A DNA stretch of 64,000 nt from an uncultured Eubacterium sp. (GTDB taxonomy: Bacteria > Bacillota > Clostridia > Lachnospirales > Lachnospiraceae), in contig CAJUFM010000004.1 of the NCBI GenBank assembly GCA_910585745.1, positions 19,357-83,356 of the forward strand, read 5' to 3'. Made by a program: the position numbers and the translations under genes. The notes beneath the pieces are model-generated. The model saw only the letters and a list, made by a program, of their open reading frames with translations. It was not told the origin of the DNA and made no database searches. This document shows, one piece after another, positions 16,886 through 25,436 of this stretch (the first letter of the stretch is position 1; each line of letters opens with the position of its first letter).

Positions 16886-18706
16886 ATGATAACAAAGAAA
16901 AATTTTCTGATCATGGGAGTGACCATGTTCGTACTGTTATTTCTGTTTCAGTTCTCACAGATCATGAAAGAGTCGGGAAATGAATACGATGTCAACAGTT
17001 ATGCAGAGGAGGCCAGCCTGAACCGAGAGGATGCCTGGCAGAAAAGCCCTCAGAAGGACGTGCTGGAAAAAGGGGGGTATGTGCTGTTTGTGGGAAATGG
17101 GAAGAGCGATATCGGAAAGACGGTTTCCTGGTGGTGTACGTATACAAAACGGGAGCTGGTAGTTTTTCAGAGTGTGGAGGACTGTCCGGAGGATGTCTTC
17201 CAGAAGGCGGAAGTACTTCTTCTGGAATCGTCCTATGTCACAGAAAAGAAAGATGTCGAAGCTCTGGCAGAAATAGCCCGTAGCGGGGGTAACCTGATTT
17301 TCTGTGATCTGCCGTCTGCCTATGAGATCAAAACCTCCTATCAGTGGAAAGAGCTGCTGGGGATCCTCCAGGTGAAAGAGCAGCGTCAGGAGATCCAGGG
17401 AATAAATCTATTTTCCGGATTTTTACTGGGAGGGCAGGCAATCTATCTCCCGGAAGATGAAGAGGAAAAAGAGGAGCGTCAGGATCTGGAGCAGAGTACG
17501 GTCTGGTACGAGACCCGTACCGGCTGTAAGATCTATATGGCAGGGATGCTTTCCGATTCCACCGTGAAAAATGAAGAACTGCCGCCATTGATCTGGCGTG
17601 CCGGTGTGGGAAAGGGAAAAGTATTTGCCGTCAATGGCAATTTTATGAGAGACTGTACCGGCATCGGTATGCTGAACGCCATTCTGGCAGAGATTAAGCC
17701 CTATGATCTGTATCCTGTGGTAAATGCCCAGTGTATCGGAGTGGCAAACTTTCCGGGGCTGGCATCAGAAAATCCAGAGAAGATGAAAGAGCTTTACAGC
17801 AGGGAGCTGCCTGCTGTATTCCGGGATATTATCTGGCCGGGGCTCTGCTCTGCCGTTGAGAAAACTGGCGCCCATCTGACCTGTTATCTGGCTCCGCAAT
17901 TTGATTACGGAGATGACAAGGAGCCTCGGAAAGAGCAGCTGGTCTTCTATCTTCGGCAGTTAAAGGAGAGGGAGGCAGAGGCGGGACTTACACTGGAGTA
18001 TGTTTCTGCAGGTGATCTGATCCGGAAGATGAAGGCAGATCAGTCTTTCTTTCAGGATTCTGGCAGCCAGTACCGCTATGGGGCGGTCTATGTTCCACCA
18101 GGCGGGGCGGCGTACAGCATAGAAAAGCTGAAGGACTATGCTTTTTTTGAACATATTCAGACGGTGGCGGGGATTTATTCGGCAGAACGTCCGGTGGTTT
18201 CCTATCTTACTGATGAAATTACACTCCAGAGTATAACTAGTACCGGGATTTTCCATACCTATAAGGAAGATCTGAGGATGAAAAGCCTGCAGACGGCGCT
18301 GGGGTATTCTAATATCGTACTGGATATGAATCATATCACCTGGCCGAAGGAGGAGGAAGACCGCTGGGAGATCGTGTCTGAGAGGTTTTCCAGTCAGATC
18401 AATACCTACTGGAAAGCCTTTGAGATGTTCGATCAGACTTCGGCTTCCCAATGTGATATAAGGATACGCAATTTTCTTGCGATGGATTATGAGGATTCCA
18501 GGGAGGGTGACAAAATCCACGTCAGCATAGAGGACAGGAACGGGGATGTCTGGTTTATCCTCCGGACCCATGGTGAAGAAGTGGTATCGGTACAAGGCGG
18601 AGATTTCAAAAAGATTGAGGCAGACGCTTATCTGATCTGTGCCAGCCAGGATGAGCTTACGATCCGCTGTGAAGCGGAAGATTCCTTATATTATTATCTG
18701 CCTTGA
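16886..18706 (+). CDS. DUF2194 protein, PelA-like position
   Basis: This 606-residue protein has one N-terminal membrane anchor (residues 7-25) with the rest probably outside the cell. Residues 60-250 form a Rossmann/glutaminase-like fold (YVLFVGNGKSDIGKTVSWW, VLLLESSYVTEKKD, NLIFCDLPSAYE). The C-terminal half resembles the polysaccharide-deacetylase/glycoside-hydrolase barrel layout of DUF2194 proteins. I cannot find a clear NodB TDDG or HxxxH metal motif. It occupies the slot of pelA in Gram-positive pel clusters, between pelE and pelF, so it probably modifies or trims the nascent polymer. It starts 4 nt after the previous stop with GAGGAG. Confidence 0.7.
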   Translation: MITKKNFLIMGVTMFVLLFLFQFSQIMKESGNEYDVNSYAEEASLNREDAWQKSPQKDVLEKGGYVLFVGNGKSDIGKTVSWWCTYTKRELVVFQSVEDCPEDVFQKAEVLLLESSYVTEKKDVEALAEIARSGGNLIFCDLPSAYEIKTSYQWKELLGILQVKEQRQEIQGINLFSGFLLGGQAIYLPEDEEEKEERQDLEQSTVWYETRTGCKIYMAGMLSDSTVKNEELPPLIWRAGVGKGKVFAVNGNFMRDCTGIGMLNAILAEIKPYDLYPVVNAQCIGVANFPGLASENPEKMKELYSRELPAVFRDIIWPGLCSAVEKTGAHLTCYLAPQFDYGDDKEPRKEQLVFYLRQLKEREAEAGLTLEYVSAGDLIRKMKADQSFFQDSGSQYRYGAVYVPPGGAAYSIEKLKDYAFFEHIQTVAGIYSAERPVVSYLTDEITLQSITSTGIFHTYKEDLRMKSLQTALGYSNIVLDMNHITWPKEEEDRWEIVSERFSSQINTYWKAFEMFDQTSASQCDIRIRNFLAMDYEDSREGDKIHVSIEDRNGDVWFILRTHGEEVVSVQGGDFKKIEADAYLICASQDELTIRCEAEDSLYYYLP

Positions 18707-18800
18707 TAGTGCATTTTCCCATTTTAGGAATGTTTCAGATGAAAACAGGCAGAGTCAGACCGAGGAAAGCAGAGTTAGATATGGGAAAGAGGTGAGAGAG

Positions 18801-20258
18801 ATGAAGATCTGCATTGTGGCAGAGGGATGTTATCCCTATGTGGTAGGCGGGGTATCCGGATGGATACACAGTATGATCCGCAATTTTCCGAATATTGAAT
18901 TTATTCTGCTGGCTATCGTGGCAAACCGTTCCCAGCGGGGGAGATTTGCCTATGAGCTGCCGGAAAATCTCACGGAGGTTTACGAGGTATATTTAGAGGA
19001 CCGCGACTGGCAGAACCGGGAGATGAAGAAGCATAAATTTAAACTAAATAGAAAAGAGTACCGGGCGCTGAGAAGCATGGTACTCAACGAAAAGATTGAC
19101 TGGGATGTGATCTTTGACCTATTCTACCATAAAAGATTTTCCATTGATGAATTGCTGATGGGACCGGACTTTTTTCATATCGCCAGGGAGTGTTATAAGA
19201 TCCGCTATTCCCAGATTGTTTTTTCAGATTTTTTATGGACTCTCAGATCCATCTATCTTCCCCTGTTTTTTGTTTTAAAGACCAGGGTTCCTGTGGCAGA
19301 CCTGTATCACTGTGTGTCTACCGGTTATGCCGGTATACTGGGAAGTATGGCAAAACATTTCCACCGCTGCGGTCTTCTGCTCTCAGAACATGGGATCTAT
19401 ACCAGGGAGAGGGAAGAAGAGCTGATCAAGGCAGACTGGGTGGAGGGGATTTATAAAAATATCTGGATCGAGCAGTTTAAGAAGATGTCTCTGGAGGCTT
19501 ATGACCGGGCGGATCTTGTTACCAGCCTGTACCAGCATGCCAGAAGTCTCCAGATCGAGCTGGGATGTCCTGCCGATAAAACCAGGGTAACGCCCAATGG
19601 CATCGATACGGGCAGCTTGAGGGAACTTCCCGGCAAAAAAGAAGAGGAACAGGATATGATCCAGATCGGGGCGGTACTCCGGGTGACCCCTATAAAAGAT
19701 GTGAAGACGATGATCCAGGCATTCTCTTTTGCTAAGAAAAAGGTGCCAGCTCTCCGCCTGTTTATCATGGGACCTTGTGATGAGGATGAGGAATATGCTG
19801 AGGAGTGTTTTGATCTGGTGGAAACCCTGGGGGTATCCGATGTGGTATTCACCGGGCGGGTAGATGTCAGGGAATACCTGGGGCGTATGGATATGACCAT
19901 CCTCACCAGCATCAGTGAGGGGCAGCCGCTGACGATATTGGAGAGCTTTGCGGCGCATAAGCCGGTGATAGCCACCGATGTAGGGAACTGCCGGGAGCTG
20001 ATCTATGGCGAAGAGGACGATTTTGGCACAGCGGGGATCCTCACCCACATTATGAATCTGGAGGAGATTACCGATGCTATGGTGGAGCTGGCGCGGAATC
20101 AGGAACGAAGAGAAGGGATGGGGGAAAATGGATACCGGCGGGTGATGAGTAAATACAAGATTGAGGATATGAGGAAAACCTATTATGAGATCTATTCTGA
20201 TTTTTGCGGGAAGTCAGGCGGGGTCTGGAATGAAGAAGCATTTACTGTTACCAGATAG
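18801..20258 (+). CDS. pelF: PelF-like GT4 glycosyltransferase
   Basis: Cytoplasmic polymerising glycosyltransferase of the Pel system, 485 residues. The N-terminus is characteristic: MKICIVAEGCYPYVVGGVSG followed by WIHSMIRNFPNIEF. Mid-protein LSEHGIYTREREEEL and the nucleotide-sugar region VTPNGID, VLRVTPIKDVKTMIQAF, ISEGQPLTILESFAA (the E-x7-E pair) and VIATDVGNCREL are all PelF-type. PelF in other species uses UDP-GlcNAc/UDP-GalNAc; this enzyme's donor is not readable from sequence. In-frame codons upstream to 18639 overlap the preceding gene and are rejected, because AAGAGGTGA precedes the ATG at 18801. Confidence 0.92.
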   Translation: MKICIVAEGCYPYVVGGVSGWIHSMIRNFPNIEFILLAIVANRSQRGRFAYELPENLTEVYEVYLEDRDWQNREMKKHKFKLNRKEYRALRSMVLNEKIDWDVIFDLFYHKRFSIDELLMGPDFFHIARECYKIRYSQIVFSDFLWTLRSIYLPLFFVLKTRVPVADLYHCVSTGYAGILGSMAKHFHRCGLLLSEHGIYTREREEELIKADWVEGIYKNIWIEQFKKMSLEAYDRADLVTSLYQHARSLQIELGCPADKTRVTPNGIDTGSLRELPGKKEEEQDMIQIGAVLRVTPIKDVKTMIQAFSFAKKKVPALRLFIMGPCDEDEEYAEECFDLVETLGVSDVVFTGRVDVREYLGRMDMTILTSISEGQPLTILESFAAHKPVIATDVGNCRELIYGEEDDFGTAGILTHIMNLEEITDAMVELARNQERREGMGENGYRRVMSKYKIEDMRKTYYEIYSDFCGKSGGVWNEEAFTVTR

Positions 20259-20273
20259 AGAGGAGGGGTGGTC

Positions 20274-21749
20274 ATGGCTGGAATCGGTGTAAAACTGAAT
20301 AAAATATACAATAAAAATACGCTGACTACCAATCTGGTCGGTATGGGATACAGTACGGTGATAACCATCGCTCCCATGATCATGGTAATCGTAGCTATCG
20401 TTGCGATGCAGCTGGTTCTGGAAATATCGAAGACCGGTTATGCGGCAAGGGAGCTTTTTGCCGGCACTGTCCTTTATATCTTTATTTTTTCTTTATTGAC
20501 AGCTGCCCCTTTTAACTCTGTTCTGTCAAGGTATATGTCGGATGTGATCTATGATGAAACTTACGATGATGTTCTTCCCTGTTTTTATGTAGGGATGATC
20601 ATAAACGTTGGATTCAGCTGTCTGTTCGGTATTCCTTTCTGTATCCGGGAGTATGTGGCGGCACAGGTGCCAGGTGCTTTTGTCATAGCTGGTTACTGTG
20701 GATATGTTGTGCTGGTTCTGGTATTTTATGAGATGTTGTATCTTTCAATCTGTAAAGATTATAAGAAGATCTCCTTCTTTTTCTTTCTGGGGATGGTGCT
20801 GACCGTGGGATTATCGGCTTTACTTGTCTATGGTTTTCATTTGGAAAAGACATTTTCCATGCTGGTTTCCCTGGATGCTGGCTTTCTTCTGATCGCCAGT
20901 CTGGAGATCGCCGTGATCCGGAATTATTTTCGGGGCAACAGTGGGGAATATAGAAGAGTACTACGCTATTTTAAACGGTATTGGAAACTTATGGTGACGA
21001 ATTTATTGTATATCCTTGGATTGTTTATACACAATTTTGTATTCTGGTCCACAGAACTTAAAATGGTGGTGGCGGATACCTTTGTGAGCGCCCCTTCCTA
21101 TGATCTGGCGACCTGCCTTGCCATGTTTACCAATATATCTACGTCGGTTATTTTTATCTCCCGGATCGAAATGCATTTTCATCAGAGATATAAAACCTAC
21201 TCGGAGGCGGTGATCGGAGGCAGGGAGATGGATATTGACCTGGCGAAAAAACAGATGTTTCATCAGGTTTCTGAAGAATTGCTAAACCTTGCCAGGATTC
21301 AGTTCATCATTTCCGCGGTCTTGTTCTTCCTGTGTATTATCCTGCTTCCCAGGTTTGGTTTTGGGGGGATGGTGATGAAGATCTATCCGTGTCTGGCAGC
21401 AGGTTATTTTATACTGTTTATCATGTATGCAGCGATCATTTTCCTGTACTATTTTAATGATCTAACGGGGTCCCTGCTGACCGCATTGATCTTTTGCCTG
21501 TCAACCTTTGGCGGCAGTATTGTGGCGGTAAATCTGTCAGAAATCTGGTATGGGACCGGCGTGTTTATCGGGGCTTTTCTGGGGTGGTGCAGTGCATATT
21601 ACCGCTTGAACTGGCTGGAGGATCATCTGGATGAGCACGTGTTCTGCCGGGGAAATATTTTGCAGGCGGGTCATGGGAAACAGCCGGACTCCAAGGTGTT
21701 TGACCGGTATTCGCTGGCGTTACAGCAAATAGAAAATGGGAAGGAGTGA
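20274..21749 (+). CDS. pelG: PelG-like exopolysaccharide transporter
   Basis: A 12-helix membrane protein of 491 residues, MOP-superfamily-like, matching PelG: an early amphipathic MAGIGVKLNKIYNKNTL, then helices from YSTVITIAPMIMVIVAIVA onward. The charged middle loop has FRGNSGEYRRVLRYFKRYWK, and the last cytosolic segment is short and polar. PelG is the inner-membrane exporter that works with PelD/PelE/PelF. It follows pelF by 15 nt; AGGAGG at 20261-20266 is 7 nt before ATG 20274, and GTG 20268 is less well spaced. Its stop overlaps no gene, but the next starts within 6 nt. Confidence 0.9.
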   Translation: MAGIGVKLNKIYNKNTLTTNLVGMGYSTVITIAPMIMVIVAIVAMQLVLEISKTGYAARELFAGTVLYIFIFSLLTAAPFNSVLSRYMSDVIYDETYDDVLPCFYVGMIINVGFSCLFGIPFCIREYVAAQVPGAFVIAGYCGYVVLVLVFYEMLYLSICKDYKKISFFFFLGMVLTVGLSALLVYGFHLEKTFSMLVSLDAGFLLIASLEIAVIRNYFRGNSGEYRRVLRYFKRYWKLMVTNLLYILGLFIHNFVFWSTELKMVVADTFVSAPSYDLATCLAMFTNISTSVIFISRIEMHFHQRYKTYSEAVIGGREMDIDLAKKQMFHQVSEELLNLARIQFIISAVLFFLCIILLPRFGFGGMVMKIYPCLAAGYFILFIMYAAIIFLYYFNDLTGSLLTALIFCLSTFGGSIVAVNLSEIWYGTGVFIGAFLGWCSAYYRLNWLEDHLDEHVFCRGNILQAGHGKQPDSKVFDRYSLALQQIENGKE

Positions 21750-21754
21750 GATTC

Positions 21755-22126
21755 ATGCAGACGGGAGAGATTTTACGGATCGTAATGATCACAGCAGGTA
21801 TACTAATTTTTATGCAGACCATATTGTCTCTGGCAAAACGGCGGTTAAAAGAGCAGTTCTGCCTGCTCTGGGGAGTCATATCTTTTCTATTGGTTCTGGC
21901 TGGGATCATCCTTCAGCCTGTCACACTGAGCCAGTATATCAGCGGAACAGGTATGCTGCTTATCCTAGTGGCGGGCAGCTGTGTTGTGTGCTGTCTGTAT
22001 TTTCTGAGCATCCAGTTGTCCGTCCTGAGCCGTAAAAATCAGGAGCTTGCCATGCAGGTCTCTCTGCTGAATCAGGAAAATGAGAGGATCCTGGCGGAAC
22101 TGGAGAAGCTCAAGAAGAAAAATTAG
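21755..22126 (+). CDS. DUF2304 membrane protein
   Basis: This 123-residue protein has three hydrophobic helices (about 5-24, 33-54, 60-85) and a C-terminal coiled coil (LSRKNQELAMQVSLLNQENE and on). DUF2304 proteins of this size are usually encoded next to GT2 polyprenyl-phosphate glycosyltransferases and probably act as their membrane partner; a GT2 of that type lies two genes downstream. AAGGAG sits 8 nt before ATG 21755, and the gene is 5 nt after pelG. Confidence 0.8.
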   Translation: MQTGEILRIVMITAGILIFMQTILSLAKRRLKEQFCLLWGVISFLLVLAGIILQPVTLSQYISGTGMLLILVAGSCVVCCLYFLSIQLSVLSRKNQELAMQVSLLNQENERILAELEKLKKKN

Positions 22127-22168
22127 TGTATTAGTCTGGAGATGCCGGAACCGACGGGAGGTGTATGT

Positions 22169-23377
22169 ATGAAGAAGATATTATTTGTAATCAATACCCT
22201 GGGAGGAGCCGGAGCGGAGACCGCGATGCTGGAACTTCTGCGCAGTCTTTCTCCCAGGGAATATGAGATCTCGCTCTTTGTTCTGCTGAACCAGGGGGAG
22301 ATGGTGGATCAGCTGCCTTCCCATGTCAGGCTTCTGAATACAGATTTCTGCCGGGAATCGGTACTGGGCAGGGATGGGAAAAGGAGGTTGAACCGTTATG
22401 TGTTCCGGACGTTATTCCGGCGGGGAAGTGTGTTCCGTAATCTTCCCTATCTGATAAAAAATCTGGTTTCTATGGTCCGGAAAGGGAAGCTGCTGCCGGA
22501 TAAATTATTGTGGAGGGTGATGTCTGATGGAGCGAAGGCGCCGGAAGAAACCTATGATCTGGCTGTGGCCTATCTGGAGGGCGGTTCCGCTTATTATGTG
22601 GCAGATCATGTAAAGGCGGCGAAGAAGGCAGGGTTTATCCATATCGATTATGGGAAAGCTGGGTATACCAGATCCCTGGACCAGGATTGCTATGCTGGTT
22701 TTGACCGGATTTTCACGGTATCAGATGAGGTGCGCCGGCATTTTCTGGAGACCTATCCGGAGTACGGGGAAAAGACGGAAGTTTTTCATAATATGATCGA
22801 TCCGGGAAGGATCCGGGAGCGGGCGGCGCTTCCCGGCGGGTTTGAAGATGACTTTGATGGTGTCCGTATCCTTACTGTGGGAAGGCTTACCGCCCAGAAG
22901 GCTTATGAGACAGCAGTAGAGGCCATGAAACTTTTAAAGGAAGCGGGGGAAAATGTCAGGTGGTACGTGCTGGGGGAGGGGGAGGAGCGCAGGCCTTTGG
23001 AGAAGAAGATCCGGCAGTATGGTCTGGAGAAAGACTTCCTTCTGCTGGGAGCCAAAGAAAACCCATATCCTTATTATGCCCAGACAGACCTCTATGTCCA
23101 CTGTACCCGCTTTGAGGGAAAAAGCATCGCCATTCAGGAGGCACAGACGCTGGGGTGTACGATCCTGGTCTCTGACTGCAGCGGCAACCGGGAGCAGGTC
23201 AGGGATGGCATTGACGGCAGAATGTGTGAGCTGACTGGGGAGGGGATCCGGGATGGAATCTGCGGACTGCTCCGGGATCCGGAGGCATGCCGGCGTTATG
23301 GAGAGGAAGCGGCAAAAAAGGATCTTGTGGAGAGAGAGCAGCTGGATCGGCTGCTGGAGCTGATCACAGAAAGCTAG
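22169..23377 (+). CDS. GT4 family glycosyltransferase
   Basis: GT-B fold glycosyltransferase of 402 residues. The N-terminal glycine-rich loop is KKILFVINTLGGAGAETAML. The C-terminal donor domain has ILTVGRLTAQKAYETAVEAM, WYVLGEGEERRPLE, LLGAKENPYPYYAQTDLYVH and FEGKSIAIQEAQTLGC with the E-x7-E pair, then SDCSGNREQV. This type adds a hexose or amino sugar to capsule or teichoic precursors. It is not part of the minimal pel set and suggests this locus makes a second or decorated glycan. The start at 22169 follows GGGAGG; an upstream ATG at 22142 has no site. Confidence 0.88.
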   Translation: MKKILFVINTLGGAGAETAMLELLRSLSPREYEISLFVLLNQGEMVDQLPSHVRLLNTDFCRESVLGRDGKRRLNRYVFRTLFRRGSVFRNLPYLIKNLVSMVRKGKLLPDKLLWRVMSDGAKAPEETYDLAVAYLEGGSAYYVADHVKAAKKAGFIHIDYGKAGYTRSLDQDCYAGFDRIFTVSDEVRRHFLETYPEYGEKTEVFHNMIDPGRIRERAALPGGFEDDFDGVRILTVGRLTAQKAYETAVEAMKLLKEAGENVRWYVLGEGEERRPLEKKIRQYGLEKDFLLLGAKENPYPYYAQTDLYVHCTRFEGKSIAIQEAQTLGCTILVSDCSGNREQVRDGIDGRMCELTGEGIRDGICGLLRDPEACRRYGEEAAKKDLVEREQLDRLLELITES

Positions 23378-23389
23378 GGAGGTGACGAT

Positions 23390-24166
23390 ATGGAAGAGAC
23401 GAAGGAACTGCTCATTATAATTCCCGCTTATAATGAAGAAAAAAATATTGAGAAGCTGCTGGACCAGCTGGAACAGCCGGACATCGCTGCCATCGCGGAT
23501 GTATTGATCATGAACGATGCATCTTCGGATGCCACCAACTGGATCGTAAAGGGACGGAAGTACCAGATCGTTACCCATGTATTTAATCTGGGCTATGGGA
23601 GTGCCCTGCAGCTGGGATACAAGTATGCGATCCGCAGGGGATATGAGTATGTGATCCAGATGGATGCGGACGGCCAGCATGATGTGTGCAACATACCTGT
23701 GATCTATGAGAAATTAAAGACGGCGGATGAACAGGGCAAGAAACCGGATATCGTTCTGGGTTCGAGATTTATGGAGGGAAGCACGCCCTTTCCGGTCTCC
23801 CTGGCAAAGAGACTTGCCTGGTCCCTGTTCCGCACCATGATCTTTCTCGGAACCAAACGGAAGATCGCGGATCCCACCACAGGTCTGCAGGGGCTCAGCC
23901 GCCGGGTGGTTATCTTTTATTCCCGCTACAATCATTTTGACGACCGGTATCCCGATGCCAACATCATCATGCAGATGCTGCTATTGGGATTCCGGCTGGT
24001 GGAGGTTCCGGCGGTAATGCACCCGCGTACCGAGGGAGTCAGTATGCACTCCGGGCTAAAGCCACTGTTTTATATGTGCCGGATGTTGTTTTCCATTCTT
24101 GCTGTCTGGGTAGGAATACGAATATTTAAGCTGGATGCGGGGGCTGCCGATGAAAAGGATGCATAG
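23390..24166 (+). CDS. GT2 polyprenyl-phosphate glycosyltransferase-like
   Basis: The 258-residue protein resembles dolichyl/undecaprenyl-phosphate mannose (DPM1-type) synthases. Motifs are LLIIIPAYNEEKNIEKLL, VLIMNDASSDAT, FNLGYGSALQLGYKYA, the DxD-like QMDADGQHD, LGSRFMEG and the conserved IADPTTGLQGLSRR. One C-terminal hydrophobic segment (LFYMCRMLFSILAVWVGIRI) probably touches the membrane. Likely product: a lipid-linked sugar used by a GT-C enzyme, for which the large membrane protein at 14581-16881 is a candidate. It starts 12 nt after the GT4 gene with GGGAGG. Confidence 0.88.
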   Translation: MEETKELLIIIPAYNEEKNIEKLLDQLEQPDIAAIADVLIMNDASSDATNWIVKGRKYQIVTHVFNLGYGSALQLGYKYAIRRGYEYVIQMDADGQHDVCNIPVIYEKLKTADEQGKKPDIVLGSRFMEGSTPFPVSLAKRLAWSLFRTMIFLGTKRKIADPTTGLQGLSRRVVIFYSRYNHFDDRYPDANIIMQMLLLGFRLVEVPAVMHPRTEGVSMHSGLKPLFYMCRMLFSILAVWVGIRIFKLDAGAADEKDA

Positions 24167-25436
24167 GTGGAGGGTTGAACCCTCTGAACTCATAGAATCT
24201 ACCGAAGAGCTGTGCAATCCAGGACGGGGCTGGTACCAGATCCACACCTTTGAAACCGGAACTCACCGGACGCCGGAGGAGATGAGGAGCAGTCTGCATG
24301 AAAAGGATGCCCTGGTGTTCTTACTGATCCGCATACCCGCTGGCGAGGAAGCCATAAATCAGGAAGAATTGGACTGGATCTGCTGTATTTTAAAGACTTT
24401 TTCTGAGGCTGGGAAGGATATCCTGTTGCGTTTTGTCTACGATCTGGAGGGAAAAGGGCTGGAAAACGAACCGGACCGCTTTGCTATAGTCGAGGGACAT
24501 TTTCAGCAGCTGTCGGAACTGATGGGAACACAGCAGCAGCTTATCTTTGTCTATCAGGGGATGCTTGTGGGGAGCTGGGGAGAGATGCACACTTCAAGAT
24601 ATCTGTCTGCCAGATATATGCGCCGTCTGGCTTCAATTTTCCGGGAAGGCACGGGAGGCAGCATCTATCATTCTGTGCGGAAACCAGTCCAGTGGAGACA
24701 GCTCTTTGGCCAGGAGGACTGGGAGAGAGCGGTAAAACATGTTAAGACCGGGCTGTTCAACGATGGTATTCTTGCCTCGGAGACGGATCTTGGCACCTTT
24801 GGGTATCAGTCCAGGGAAGATACTGGCTGGGAACAGCCCTGGCTCCCTGGGGAGGAGCTGGATTTTGAGGAACGGTTATGTCGGTATGTGCCCCAGGGCG
24901 GTGAGGTGGTCTATGGGGAGATGACGGAAAAGATGTCTCTGGAACAGATTGCTGGACGGCTGTCCCGGATGAACCTTTCCTACCTCAACCGGGATCATGA
25001 CCAGAGGGTATTTGAAATCTGGAAAAAACTGAGATGGGAAAAAGAGGATGTCTGGCAGGGGACGAATGGCTTTGATTATATCGGCCGCCATCTCGGATAC
25101 CGGTTTGTGGTGCGCCAGGCAGTATTGAAACCGAAGAGGAAGGAAATGAAGCTGCAGCTGGAGATTGAAAATATTGGTTTTGCCAGGATGTATGAAGAGG
25201 CGGAACTGCTGCTGGAATATGAGGATCTGGATGGGAATTCAGAGACTCAGAAGATTGAAACCGATTTACGAACCTGGAGACCCGGAGAGAGGGTATGTTT
25301 GTCAAAGAGTTTGATATCAGGGGCAGGAAAATATTTTCTCTCGATGCGCAGATGCCAGGACGGGAGGAGGGTATATTTTGCCAACCGCCAGGGAGAGAAG
25401 GGGCACCTGCTGCTGGGGGAGGTTATTTTATGCTGA
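24150..25436 (+). CDS. DUF4832/DUF4874 family protein, cytosolic form
   Basis: The 428-residue protein lacks a signal peptide. The N-terminal half matches DUF4874 (NPGRGWYQIHTFETG, LLIRIPAGEEAINQEELDWI, LLRFVYDLEGKG, VYQGMLVGSWGEMHTSRYL). The C-terminal half matches DUF4832 (TGLFNDGILASETDLGTFG, YVPQGGEVVYGEM, YIGRHLGYRFVVRQA and a beta-sandwich end). These families look like (beta/alpha)8 glycoside-hydrolase relatives and are common in polysaccharide loci; no activity is known to me. The start overlaps the GT2 gene by 17 nt. Its 3' end overlaps the opposing homologue by 14 bp. Confidence 0.75.
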   Translation: MKRMHRWRVEPSELIESTEELCNPGRGWYQIHTFETGTHRTPEEMRSSLHEKDALVFLLIRIPAGEEAINQEELDWICCILKTFSEAGKDILLRFVYDLEGKGLENEPDRFAIVEGHFQQLSELMGTQQQLIFVYQGMLVGSWGEMHTSRYLSARYMRRLASIFREGTGGSIYHSVRKPVQWRQLFGQEDWERAVKHVKTGLFNDGILASETDLGTFGYQSREDTGWEQPWLPGEELDFEERLCRYVPQGGEVVYGEMTEKMSLEQIAGRLSRMNLSYLNRDHDQRVFEIWKKLRWEKEDVWQGTNGFDYIGRHLGYRFVVRQAVLKPKRKEMKLQLEIENIGFARMYEEAELLLEYEDLDGNSETQKIETDLRTWRPGERVCLSKSLISGAGKYFLSMRRCQDGRRVYFANRQGEKGHLLLGEVILC

